Origin: Acanthosepion esculentum
Taxonomy: Eukaryota > Mollusca > Cephalopoda > Sepiida > Sepiidae
Length of the DNA: 64,000 bases
Assembly (NCBI GenBank): GCA_964036315.1
Contig: OZ038482.1
Coordinates: 9,726,698 to 9,790,697 of the forward strand
Direction of reading: 5' to 3'
Each line of letters starts with the position of its first letter. The stretch's first letter is position 1. The notes beneath the pieces were generated by a model that was not told where the DNA came from, did no database searches, and saw nothing but the letters and a program-made list of their open reading frames with translations. A program made the position numbers and the translations under genes. Of this stretch, positions 53,996-64,000 are shown piece after piece.

Positions 53996-54690
53996 AATAG
54001 ATGCGTGTGTTGTGGCAGGAAGGACATTTGATGCATGTATGTAAGTATGCATGTATATGTGTGGTCGTGTTTCTATCAGTGATGAAGATGCCCAAAATAA
54101 GATTCTGAATTCATTACTGCCCAATTTATCAATTTCATCAAATATAGCCAAATAAATTTCCGCATCTTAATAATTTTTGCATTTGTTTTTCTGTTTCTCT
54201 GCTTCTTCTTTCTCCTCATTCATTCTTTTTTTGATCTGCACATTTAAAAGTGGAACTGGTTGAATGTCACTCAACAAATTAATAATGCTTCTAAAAACAT
54301 CTATTTTAAAACAGTTCTATATAAACAATTCCTTGAGCTCAATAACCACAAATTCTTCATCATGAGTATATTGCATCTGGTGGTCTTTTCAAATAGCTTT
54401 GCGTTCACTGAATGAATTACACAATGTTATTCTAGTTTAGAAGATGAGAATTAAAAAAAAGTGTACAAAGCAACTTCTTAAGCAACATAGCCACAAGGAA
54501 GGCTGAAAGAGATTATCCCAAAACATATACATAAATATACATCAACTGAAATGAGATATATACATATATACATAAACATACATGATATATAAATAATGAA
54601 AATATTAGGGTATATTAAAAATATCTTATTAAAATTTTGCTTGTCCCTCTGTTAGTCCATTTTTATGAGTTATTGGCAAGGCGTAATGGT
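53996..54690. other. Unassigned AT-rich region
   Basis: No gene or recognisable repeat. Confidence 0.35.
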
Positions 54691-55085
54691 CGTGCTAACT
54701 AAGAAAGTATTTCGTTTTCATTTCATGAAAAAACAGAAAAGACATATCAGAGAGGCTACTTAGTTTCAGTGAGAAAATGAAAGAAAGAAAGAATTGATGA
54801 TAGAAGAAGTGACAACACTCTTGAGTTTTTAACAACTGGTTCAGGGAAATGGGAAAAGTTGGTAATTTTAGATATTTTCATTTGTACCCCCTTACTTCTT
54901 TAAATAATGACCAGAATTCATATTTATGATTGTTATTGCAATATTTTGTTAAAGTTGTTAGGATCAGATATTTAATGATGTGATTGGGGGATTTCTTTGG
55001 ATCATGTAGAACTCACCATGACCTTAATCAATTATTAGCTGAAGAATTAAGATTCATCAGAAAATTCAAATAGGAAAACTGTTAC
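54691..55085 (+). repeat. Old tandem duplication, left copy
   Basis: Blocks atatcagaga, cagtgagaaaa, tttgtacccccttacttctt, tatttatgattg-ttattgcaatatt and atcagaaaattcaaata recur in the same order at 55190-55560, offset by 500 bp at the start and 471 bp at the end. Confidence 0.65.
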
Positions 55086-55189
55086 ATTTTGATGGTCCTT
55101 TCTAGTAAAAGAATTATAATTAACACCGTATCATTGTTCCTTCATTCCTTAGTTAGTTAGACATGTACATTATGTGCTGCCATTGCCTC

Positions 55190-55560
55190 AGATAAATAAT
55201 GGACTATTCTGTTTTGATTGCAAGAAGAGAAGAAAGAACAAACTATATCAGAGATGCTGTTTGGTTTTAGTGAGAAAAAGAAAAAGACATAGGTGATAAT
55301 GCTCTGGTGTTTAACTTGATGAAATGGAAAAATTGCCAATTTAGATTATTTTATTTGTACCCTCTTACTTCTTTATACTTTGCATTCTTACTTATGATTG
55401 CTATTGCAATATTTGGCTAAATATGCTAATCTCAAATATTTAACAATGCACTAGGGAAATTTTCACGAGTATTTTGTAATCATGGAACTAGCAAGTAGCT
55501 TATTTATTCATGAAATATTATGTTATATCAGAAAATTCAAATAAGAAAAATGTGAAACTT
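55190..55560 (+). repeat. Old tandem duplication, right copy
   Basis: Second copy of the block above, diverged by substitutions and indels. No coding content is recognisable in either copy. Confidence 0.65.
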
Positions 55561-56385
55561 TCATGGGTATTGTTATTAGTTAATAATTTTCTGGGAGTTG
55601 ATGAGAGCTCCAGTCTCCATTTTGAGGTTTGATAAATGATCTCTAAATGGTATCTTTGGATGATTGTTGTAGATCTGAATTTTTTAAAGCACAGGTTCTT
55701 CTGTTTAGAGAATGTGTAGGCTAGCCCCAAATGGTAAACTCTACTGTACTGGTCAGAATTCTGATGGCCTGAATGGAGTTGTTTGAACCTCGTGGGTATG
55801 GAGTTTGGACAGAGATTCATTGTTGATTACTGCTTTTGCTGGATTCATTGTTTTTGCTCAAATTTGAAAATGAGACCAAAGAATGTCTGAAGTTATCAAA
55901 GTTGCAAGAATGGAATATTGAAAACAATTTGCCACTCCCAGATTCCTTAGTGGTGATAGATTATGGGTAGTTGGCCAACTTGTTGACATTCACCCTATCA
56001 GCCTCTCTCTTTAAGTTCCTCCAAGATGAAATGACTACTATATCTCCCCACTGAAATAATGCAAAGAAAAAGAAAAAGAAAGAAAATTTTCCATCATTCA
56101 GGAGTCTATGATGCAATATTGGAACCTGAAGAATTATCGCTAGACTATCGGAAACCAAAGATGACATGCAACATTTATACTTTGAATTTGAAATCATCAA
56201 AATTGACAATTGATGAATTTCAAGAGACAAGTTACCAACTTTTAAATCCATAAACTAATTTTGGGTTGCCTGGTCAGATATTGTCTTCTATTCTTCCATT
56301 TTCTAAATTCTTTGAACAGCTTCACTGTCTTGGGACTCAGTTCAAAATAATTTCTTAAAAACAGCCTTAATCTTGTATCTTTTAA
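55561..56385. other. Unassigned region with short frames
   Basis: Frames at 55518-55820 (minus), 55961-56251 (minus) and 56059-56253 (plus) have no recognisable domain or clear splice sites. A host exon cannot be excluded but is not supported. Confidence 0.3.
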
Positions 56386-56600
56386 AAAATCATTTCATCC
56401 CAAGAAAGGCAATAAACCACTAGGATGCAAGGTGTTACTGAGAGTGAAAGAAATAGAGAGAACAATAAAAGACCAGGATTCAAAGAGACAGTAGATGACG
56501 GCTGATGTGATATTTAAATTTTTGAAAATCATAGTTGACAGGAAAGCCAAAACCAACCAACCCAGTGGATTTATATATGACCTCATAGATGTGTGCATGA
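56386..56600 (-). pseudogene. LINE 3' end, minus-strand relic
   Basis: Read on the plus strand, the order tcatcccaagaaaggc, gtgttactgagagtgaaag, gatgacggctgatgtgat, tttgaaaatcatagttgac and aggaaagcc matches the reverse complement of the satellite's LINE part. It is a further diverged copy of the LINE whose tail forms the satellite. Confidence 0.65.
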
Positions 56601-57856
56601 AATAAATTTGGAATTTTTAAAAAAATTACTATATCTCTTCAGAATGCAGGCAATCATGGCTCTCCACATATTCCTTTTAATTTTTTCTGTGAATTGCCAT
56701 GCATTCTTGAGAATGATAATGGAATGGTTTTGGAGTTCAGATTTTGTCTTTCTCTTAAGCTGGTCACCATAAGAGGTTAAAGAATCCAGTCTGGGAGGAG
56801 AAGAGATGGATTCCTGACAGTCCTAAAGGTATTTCTGCAACAATATTGACCAGAATTTTAACTAGTCTAACAATCCTGCTCGCCATGATTTTAACCACTA
56901 TGCTACCAACTTTTGAGTAAAGCTCTGTAAGAAAAATGAGACAATAATGAGACTTAAAGATTTTGTTTCTATTAAATACGTGCTTGTCTTGATTTCTTGT
57001 CTTAAGAAATTTCTAATGTCACCGTTTTGTCTTTTTCTTAGGAGTTATAATTCTTCAGACTTGTGATAAGTAAGAAATTTGGTATGTTATTGGCTTGAGC
57101 ACTCATGTGAAGACTGACAAAGAATTCTGCCAAGTACTTCTGACAAGATGTCCTGTTTTCCAAGTGAGAATTGTTGCCAGGAATAGTTTGTTTGGCAAAT
57201 GGTTGTCTTCTTTTTCTTTTGACTGTAGATTTTCCCTTCATTCAAATCTGTCATCTGATACAACCATAGGTCAATAATTGAAAGAGTACCAGAATTTCTG
57301 GATTAATATACACCAAGACAGATTTTATTATATAAGTGAATGTTTTCTCAATAAAATTGATATTAAATGTTGCATTCCATGTCATCACTAGCTTCAGCTA
57401 CTCAGACCCGAGAATCAATGAAAGACGGTGTCTTCTTATTTGTTTTATTACACGTGAAGGACAGACATGTTAGCATCAATTCTAGGAGACTGCAGGAGAA
57501 AGAACTTCAGGGGAATGAAGGCCAGCTTGTTGGTTTAGCGTGCCTCTACATTCAGTCTTATACTAGATCTGGGTGTGGAAATTGTATCGGCACTTCAAAA
57601 TTCCTGCTGTCGACGTCACATCAGTTTGGTCTTATATCCCAAACTTAAACAATGGGGTTCCTGGGAGTAAAAGAGAATGGAAAGACTTTAGAAGGAATTG
57701 GAAACCCAGTCCTAAACAGGAAACAAGGGATAAACATCTACTCCTGTTCAGAATACTATGACCACAAGATATTCTGTCCTATTGCTGACCATCCGAGCCC
57801 AGCTTCCATATTCTGTAACATAACCAAATCTATGTTGAGGAAATTTGGGTGTTATA
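56601..57856. other. Unassigned region
   Basis: Short frames on both strands (for example 57367-57648 and 57038-57241) have no recognisable domain. No repeat family was identified. Confidence 0.3.
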
Positions 57857-58808
57857 CAGTGCTGTTCGATAAAAGTGACTCACCTGATTTTTTTTACTAA
57901 ATGTTCTCTTCTTCGATGAAATGAAAGTTGAGCTAAATTCAAAGGATAAGCGATCTAAAATCCGAAGAAGAAGCTTTGAAAGCTCTTTGAATTTAGCAGT
58001 AAGTACTGTCAAGCATCCGTTCAGTATAATGTTCTGGGGATGCTTTTCTTTTCATGGAACTGGTTTCTTAAAACCTATTGAAAAGACCCTCAGGAGCGAG
58101 CAGTACAAGAGAATTTTAGAGTCTTGTCTGCTCCCTTCTGCTGAAAAGGTGCAAATCGACCCCACCAAGCTCATTTTTATGCTGGATAATGCTCCCTGTC
58201 ACAAATCAAAATTAATGAAGGAATACTTTGATGAGAAGCAGGTGAGTGTTATGACATGACCGCCGCAATCTCCTGACCTCAACCCCATAGAAAACTTATG
58301 GAGCATTATAAAGTACAGGCTCTTGAGAAAGCAGTTGAGCAACAAAGAGGATTTGATTGTGAATTTTTCATATCCGAATGGAATTCAATGCTTGGAGATG
58401 AGATTTGCCAGAACCTAATGAAGTCAATGCCAAAAAGGGTTGAAATGGTTATTCAAAATAAAGGAGGACCCACAGATTATTAAATATTTCGAACTATATT
58501 ACCTATTATAAATAAATTATACCTCTATTAGTCTTTATTTAAAGCTGTTCGGTTATGTTTCTATTGATTACTAGTTGCAGGAAATAAGTGAGTCACTTTT
58601 TTTGCAAAGAGTTTTCCCCTAAATCTCATTTATATCCAAAATTATAATTATCAATAAAATACCTTAGGTGAGTAAACTTTTTTACTAGGTGGTCGAGAAG
58701 GGGTCTTTATATTAGTAAGATTAAAAATTAGTTTGACCCCAAAAACAATATGCGAAAAAATTTTTAAGTAAAAAAAATCAGGTGAGTCACTTTTATCGAA
58801 AAGCACTG
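57857..58808 (+). mobile_element. Complete but internally deleted Tc1-like transposon (952 bp)
   Basis: Terminal inverted repeats of about 38 bp (cagtgctgttcgataaaagt at the left; one mismatch at the right end) are flanked by TA on both sides (57855-57856, 58809-58810). A second copy of the end motif gtgagtcactttt lies internally at 58588, about 194 bp inside the right end, as in elements with doubled transposase-binding sites. The left side has lost the corresponding internal copy together with the N-terminal half of the gene. Confidence 0.9.
57900..58484 (+). pseudogene. Tc1-like DD34E transposase, catalytic half
   Basis: The frame opens at NVLFFDEMKVELN (first catalytic Asp) directly after the left terminal repeat; the DNA-binding helix-turn-helix half is deleted. 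FMLDNAPCHKS gives the second Asp and PPQSPDLNPIENLWSIIK the Glu, with 34 residues between them. One in-frame tga at 58257-58259 replaces the Trp normally found before PPQSPD. One frameshift near 58355-58365 separates KYRLLRKQLSNKEDL from EWNSMLGDEICQNLM. The protein ends NKGGPTDY. A live enzyme cuts and pastes the element; this one lacks DNA binding and is interrupted. Confidence 0.9.
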
Positions 58809-58810
58809 TA

Positions 58811-59104
58811 TTTATGACAAATCTACCATGTAAATTCCAGTATATAATATTTGTTTTAATTAGAAATATTTAAATAACTTATATCAGGAATTATCATTAT
58901 GCGACTCAAGGATTGTCCATCATACTGTAAATAAATCTCTCTAATAGTATAATTATTGCTATGTATCTTTTAACTTGAAATCCATAAAGGTTTCCATTGG
59001 TTATAAATTAAGTGATAAATAGCAAAAATAGAAATCATAGGTCATAAGTAGAAACATTTGATTGTATAAGCTTTTATCATACTACTGTTGTTCCTCATAT
59101 TATA
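58811..59104. other. Unassigned AT-rich stretch
   Basis: Lies between the Tc1-like element and the MITE; nothing recognised. Confidence 0.35.
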
Positions 59105-59106
59105 TA

Positions 59107-59271
59107 CAGTGTAACCCGGATATAAGAGACCCGGATATAAGAGAAATCTGGATATAAGAGAGATTTTCTCTGGTCCCAAATTAGAGCCTGTGTTAATAAA
59201 ACAAAATAGACCAAACCCAGATATAAGAGAAACTCCAGTCCCGACAACTCTCTTATATCCGGGTTACACTG
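59107..59271. mobile_element. 165-bp MITE, copy 2
   Basis: Same terminal repeats and internal words as 8358-8526 but in the opposite orientation, with TA on both sides (59105-59106, 59272-59273). The left end shows cccggatataagaga-type words three times in tandem. Confidence 0.9.
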
Positions 59272-59276
59272 TATAT

Positions 59277-60000
59277 AATAAGCACCCAGAGGCGACAGTC
59301 TGTTTCCTCATGCCATGAATGTTGTGTTCTTGCTCAACTTTTTATATATACTGGTCAGTGATGCATTGTGCAGAGTCTATTGCATTGTGAGTAGTCCCTT
59401 GTATTTTAATCTAATGGTTAGTTTTTTGCGCGGGGGGGCGGTGTAGTTTGTTAATTTGTTTATTATTTACTTATTTATTTGTTTGGATTAATTTATTTTA
59501 CTTGTTTTTATTTATTTGTTTTTGTTTGTTTTCAGTTTTTGATTTTTAAGTAGCATAGTAAAAATTTATTTTTCATGTCTGTATTTTGAGATGAGTTCCG
59601 ATCATTTATTTAGTAGTTTGTTTTGGTCTGGGGAGGTAATTATGGCTATTTTTTCCACCAAGCAGAGTTTACAGTTTTTGGATTGATTTTAGTAGGCTGA
59701 TGTTCTTTTCTTTATTTCTATTATGCTTTTGATTTTAATCTCCCAGATATGCTTAGAAAGCATTGTGCTGTTCATGTATTTACTGTTTGTAAAGGATATT
59801 TTGTGTGCATAGTTTCTTTGTTTCCAGTGTCCTTCAGTTACTCCTATGTATATTTTTCTTCATTATCTGCTGATTTTACATTGGCTTCAGATATTACATT
59901 GTTCTGCAATCAATTCTTGCTTAAGGAACATTTGTTCTTTCTTCTACAGTTACATGTGGGTTTAATTTGTTCAGGTGGTTTGTTGATTGTTTTCCTGTTT
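59277..60000 (-). pseudogene. Penelope-like element with GIY-YIG ORF, second copy
   Basis: On the minus strand from about 60000: PTCNCRRKNKCSL (Cys cluster), EEKYIGVTEGHWKQRNYAH (GIY-YIG core), NSTMLSKHIWEIKIKS, CKLCLVEKIAIITSPDQNK and LLNK-stop-SELISK, then the A-rich 3' region and a terminal repeat. The terminal repeat keeps only the 3' half of the hammerhead (gaaacagactgtcgcctct); the CUGANGA box is gone. Protein and 3' region match the copy at 51872-52850, so both are one family, different from the ORF at 50180-50716. The RT is missing. Confidence 0.75.
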
Positions 60001-60942
60001 GTGCTTCTATATGGCAGGGGATGCTGGACAATTTTCTCACAGATGAAGAGAAATTATGAGGCAAAAGAAATGGGGTTCTATATAAGGATGATGAGAATAC
60101 CATAGACAGAGTGTGTAAGCAATGAGGAAGTTTTAAAGAAAATGTGAGCAAAAACTCAAAATCATAAAGAGATAGCTAAAATTTCTGGGATATGTAATGA
60201 GGAAGGCAGGTTTAGAAAGCCTGACACCCACAGGACATACTAAAGGCAAAAGGAACAATGGGACAACAGCCACCTACCTGATGATCTTGTGTGAATGGAT
60301 GATGGAACAGGGATGGTAAAAAGTCAAAAAATTACTGAGGGTAGAAAGTTGTGGAAAGCCATGTCCTGAAGGGTCTTGCCACATTAGAGCAAATTGATTT
60401 TTCACTTATTTTAGAAATGACATGATAAGTACTGGCACCAAGAATTAGATTTAGAGCTTTTACCACTTTTTGAGCATTTCCTTTTAAATATCATCTGAGA
60501 AAATTGTACAGAAATACCTAATTTCTGCTGTTTTTTGTTTATAAACTGACTTCAAAATTTTAATATTTCAAATCTAAATAAAATTAATATTTTTTGTATT
60601 ACATACATTGAACAGAAAATATATTCAAACCAGAATTCTAATTATGAATCACTGCAAGCAAAATATGCAATTTTTTACTGTATTTAATAAGTGAGAAGTG
60701 TGAAAGATTACTAAAAGGCTAGTTAATGAATAAGATCTTACACCATTTCCTAGGTCATAATTAATAAAAACAAAAAATAGATAAAGTGTATTTAATACCA
60801 TAATACTGCTGGGTATAAATTATAAGACAAAATCTTTTAAATTTGTATTGTTTATTGAAAATTGTACTTAAAGTACTGAACTGTATTAAATAATAAGTAT
60901 TACATCAGAATATAGCTAGATTGCTCAGTATAACTATTTACA
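60001..60942. other. Unassigned AT-rich region
   Basis: No gene or identifiable repeat was found. Confidence 0.35.
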
Positions 60943-61229
60943 TTATTCAGACTATTGTCCTCATCTTTGTTGCCATGTTTATCACAACGTTTCAGCTGTT
61001 GTATGCTCCAGCCTTCTTCAGGTGGTTGGAATGTCAAACTGAACTCTTTATTTCACTCACTGGGGTAAACTGTTCTAGTTCCATGTGCCATGTTTAATGG
61101 ATGTTAATTATCTCCTGTTAATTCACCTCTCCAAGTTCTCCACTGCCTTAACCAGGTATTGAACTCACACTCTTTGGGTCCTGTCACTGCATCTAACCAA
61201 CACCTTTATCCACTGTGCTATGTGTTCTT
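60943..61229 (-). mobile_element. tRNA-derived SINE, near full length
   Basis: On the minus strand the head has agcacagtggataaaggtg (A-box region) and gagttcaatacctgg (B-box-like). The body is acctgaagaaggctggagc and gctgaaacgttgtg, and the tail is gatgaggacaatagtctg and aatgtaaatagt. This copy shows the tRNA-like head most clearly. Confidence 0.8.
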
Positions 61230-61603
61230 AGACAGTTACTGTTCAGTATAATTTCCCTTGGAGGTAAATGAAAGTCATATTTGATGGCATAATGATTTAG
61301 TCATAATGTGTTTGTGCCTTGCTTCTTGTCCCTATACAATTTGTGAAGCTTCAGTAGTGAATTTAACTGCCCTTTCCACACCTTGCAAATGCGCAGGTAA
61401 ATTCAGTAACTCCAAAGTGATTGCATTCATGACAACCTCTTGCAATTCATTATTTGAAAAACCTACTGCAAGTGCAGATTCACAAACTCCATTTTGTGAG
61501 TGGTTAATCAAATTTGACCAGTGTGTTGCTTCAGAGTTGATGAATTTAATTTTTTAAAATATATTATTTGGTGGATTGCTACTTCTGAAACAAAAAAAAA
61601 TGA
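61230..61603. other. Unassigned stretch between SINEs
   Basis: An 83-codon plus-strand frame at 61306-61557 (start MCLCLASCPYTICEA) has no recognisable domain. Confidence 0.3.
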
Positions 61604-61900
61604 CACTATTTACATTATTCAGGCTATTGTCCTCATCTTTGTCACCATATTTATTACAACATTTCAGCCGTTGTATGCTCCGGCCTTCTTCAGGTGGTTG
61701 GAATGTCAAACTGAACCCTTTATTTTGCTCACTGGGGTAGACTGTTCTAGTTCCACGTGCCATGTTTAATGGATGTCAATTGTCAGTTATCTCCTGTTAA
61801 TTCCCCTTTCCAAAATATATACTGCCTTAACCAGGTATTGAACTCACACTCTTTTGGTCCTGTCACTGGATCTAACACCTTTATCCAATGTGCCATGTGT
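61604..61900 (-). mobile_element. tRNA-derived SINE (left arm of second inverted pair)
   Basis: Same structure as 60943-61229, with a partly deleted head. It abuts the next copy head to head. Confidence 0.8.
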
Positions 61901-62110
61901 TCTTGAGGACACATGGCACAGTGGATAAAGACGTTAGTTAGGTTCAGTTTGGGTTAAAAGGGATCAGTTCGACATTCCAACTACCTGAAGAAGCCTGGAG
62001 CGTACAATGGCTGAAACGTAATAAATATGATGACAAAGATGAGGACAATAGTCCAAATAATGTAAATAGTGTACATAATACCTCATCTCAGAAATATAGA
62101 CAGATACAAA
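61901..62110 (+). mobile_element. tRNA-derived SINE (right arm of second inverted pair)
   Basis: Starts ggacacatggcacagtggat, has an internal deletion after the A-box region, then the acctgaagaagcctggagcg body, gatgaggacaatagtcc and ataatacctcatctcaga. Confidence 0.8.
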
Positions 62111-62708
62111 AAAAAATTGTATTGGAAAATTGACTAACAGTTTGAATGAAATTTTAAAATTAGTTTTGTAAATTGACATAACTAATTAAGTATGAATAGA
62201 TGTTTACTTTTCTAATAGACAAAACTTTTTGACTGCTGCTTTATTCTCTGGATCATGTTGAAGATATGTTGGTTATGGAATTTATAACTAATTGCATATA
62301 TTTTAATTATAATTTCTATAAAGCTTTCACTGATCACCAGAAAGAAATTCCAATGCACCAATTTTGAACTTAAACTTAATTCTGAAACTTGTTTCCTCCA
62401 AAAAGTTAATGATTTTGAAAAAATATTTTGAGCAATTATTTATCATTCCAAACCCCATCTTGAATGCAATACCATGGTTCCAAAATCAATCTGCCCTAAT
62501 GCCATATAGTAGAAGATATAATGCACCTAACACCTGGAGGCAGTTAGAAATTTAATAATGTACCTGTCATGATTTTATTTATATTTACTTATCACTATAT
62601 TTATTTATAGGCTTTTAAAGACAAAGATGGTCAGGGTGTCAGAAGTTGATTTTGATAGATTTGTCCAGATTTTGGTTCTTATTCAAGAAGAATGTTTTAT
62701 TATTAGTC

Positions 62709-62739
<31 letters not shown>

Positions 62740-63089
62740 ATTATCAGTCTATTTTAATTTATAGATTCATGGAAAGTTCTAATTGAGGTGATATTAAAAT
62801 TGACTAAAAAGTTGAAATTAAAAAAATAGACAAAAAACAAAGAACAGCCAAATGCAAGATACACTTACCTGAAGAAAGCTGGAGAATGTGTTAGTCAGAG
62901 TTTTATGTTAAAATAACTAAACATCCATATCTATTTTAGTTGTGATGTACTTAGGTTTTCCTAGGGAGTCATTTGTCATGCAATGGTCTTAAGGTGTTAC
63001 TTAGAACTGCTGTGTTTTTTTAATAATTTCATTAAATACAGCTTAATAAAACTTTTTTTCCATGCTTTATCCTTACAAGAGTTAGATTA
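62111..63089. other. Unassigned AT-rich region
   Basis: Contains a (TTA)n tract at 62707-62740 and nothing else that I recognise. Confidence 0.35.
62707..62740. repeat. (TTA)n microsatellite
   Basis: About eleven uninterrupted tta/att trinucleotides. Confidence 0.9.
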
Positions 63090-64000
63090 TGAGGGTCGCT
63101 CAAAAAGCTCTGAGCCTAACTGAGAAAGAAGAATCATAGCTGAACATTTTTGCTGTGACGACACACAACCTTCTTATAAAACTAGAAAAACTAATTCAGA
63201 TTTCTGTCTTAATTTCTGTGCAGGTGAGGCCAATACCAAGGTAAGAGGTGTGTGACAAATCTAAAAATGGACAAATCTAAAAATGGACAAATCTAAAAAT
63301 GGACAAAACAGAGGCCTGAGCAGTCAAAGTATCTGCAAAAGAAAGGTCTAACACCCAAGGAAATTGATGAGGACATGATACAGGCACTTGCTGAAGACTC
63401 CCCTTCTGATGCAACTGTGAAGAAGTGGGCTGTGGAATTTAAGTGTGGGACAGGGACAGCACGGAAGATGACCCTCGGTCAGGTTGTCCAGAAACCTCAA
63501 CCACTGATGAACAGGTTGATGCCATTCACCATATTCTTTTGGATGACAGGTGTCTTGCTGAATCCATAGGTATTAGTTCTGGTTCAGTCCATACTGTTTT
63601 AACTGAAATCTTGGGGATGAGCAAGCTGTCGGCAAGATGGGTCCCAAGAATGTTGACACCAGAGCAGAAGCTGAAAAAGGTTGACATTTCCAGGACACTT
63701 CTGACTCACTTCCAGGCTGACCCTGAGAATTTCCACCACAGATTACTAAATCAAAATAAAACCTAGGTTAACTACTCCGAACCTGAATTGAAGATTGAAA
63801 GCAAACAATGGAAATATAAATAAGGTGATCGCTTATGTTTTTGTTTTTTTTATTCTGAAGGCATGAACATGATAGAATACCTGAAAAAGTGAAAAACTAT
63901 TAATGGACAGTACTCTGCATCTGAATTAAGACAACTGAAGGATGCAATCATGTCGAAATGCAGAGGGAAGCTGAGGGAAGGTGTGCTCTTGCTCCAGGAT
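63090..64000 (+). pseudogene. Mariner transposon, left part, runs off the window
   Basis: The terminal repeat tgagggtcgctcaaaaagct starts near 63090. The transposase is broken by frameshifts. YLQKKGLTPKEIDEDMIQAL and SPSDATVKKWAVEFKCG give the first part. A shift near 63447 leads to RDSTEDDPRSGCPETSTTDE, IGISSGSVHTVLTEIL and PRMLTPEQKLKKVDISRTLL. The first catalytic region (usually QDET) is altered to NQNKT followed by a stop. Further on, SASELRQLKDAIMSKCRGKL and GVLLLQD reach the second catalytic Asp at the window edge. The family differs from the maT-like copies at 15.1 and 53 kb. Confidence 0.85.
63258..63306. repeat. 14-15-bp tandem repeat in the mariner 5' leader
   Basis: The unit aaaatggacaaatct is present about three times in direct succession just upstream of the transposase reading frame. 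Confidence 0.85.

Noticed and set aside
60943..61229. Hammerhead ribozyme in the SINE body (ctgaaga ... gctgaaac)
   Set aside because: The two core boxes are present, but stem III would leave a G at the cleavage position and no stem I pairs; similarity to a hammerhead is partial only.
61306..61557. Small cysteine-containing protein MCLCLASCPYTICEA...
   Set aside because: No recognisable domain or signal, single exon in a SINE-rich stretch; coding cannot be supported.

Overview
The window is non-coding, repeat-dominated DNA from an animal nucleus, most probably a cephalopod mollusc (octopus-like). The signs are AT-rich sequence packed with long (AT)n and (AC)n tracts, tRNA-headed SINEs, jockey/CR1-like and RTE-like LINEs, Penelope-like elements (PLEs) with GIY-YIG domains and hammerhead ribozymes, and several mariner/Tc1 lineages. 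The organism call is inference. I could not support any intact host protein gene, rRNA gene or functional tRNA gene. Nearly every long reading frame belongs to a decayed transposable element, to a tandem repeat with a length divisible by 3, or to a microsatellite.

Layout. 1-3.96 kb: a head-to-head SINE pair, then a decayed Gypsy LTR retrotransposon. 4-8.6 kb: a 70-bp mariner MITE, AT tracts, a LINE remnant with an internal deletion, and a 169-bp MITE. 9-17.8 kb: old dispersed repeats, PLE terminal-repeat fragments, a transposase N-terminal fragment and a large fold-back at 16.9-17.3 kb. 17.88-35.71 kb: a very large satellite array of 356-bp units, about 49.6 copies, preceded by the LINE 3' end it grew from. 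36-42.5 kb: TG tracts, a Helitron-like fragment, three different tandem arrays (108, 27 and 19 bp), another LINE 3' end and a SINE. 43.3-49.3 kb: an insertion with a 16-bp target-site duplication, a decayed jockey-like LINE (+) abutting a younger RTE-like LINE (-). 49.4-53.9 kb: two PLEs with inverted terminal arms and hammerhead motifs, and a maT-type mariner with an inverted end. 54-64 kb: an old tandem duplication, a LINE tail, a complete but internally deleted Tc1-like element, a MITE, a second copy of the hammerhead-bearing PLE, three SINEs and a mariner that runs off the right edge.

The most striking feature is the satellite. Each unit joins the last ~210 bp of a LINE (final ~29 codons of ORF2 plus 3' UTR) to ~146 bp of non-LINE sequence ending in a 26-bp stem / 22-nt loop hairpin. 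A longer copy of the same LINE end lies immediately left of the array, and at least three more diverged copies lie elsewhere in the window (6.9, 39.6 and 56.4 kb), so the origin of the repeat can be read from this window alone. Blocks of several units are themselves duplicated, which indicates spread by unequal exchange.

The second notable system is the set of hammerhead-like ribozymes in the PLE terminal repeats. One pair sits in identical 190-bp inverted arms at 51.87-52.06 and 52.59-52.78 kb. A second family, at 10.63 and 51.63 kb, has a full hammerhead fold but a U3-A8 pair in place of C3-G8.
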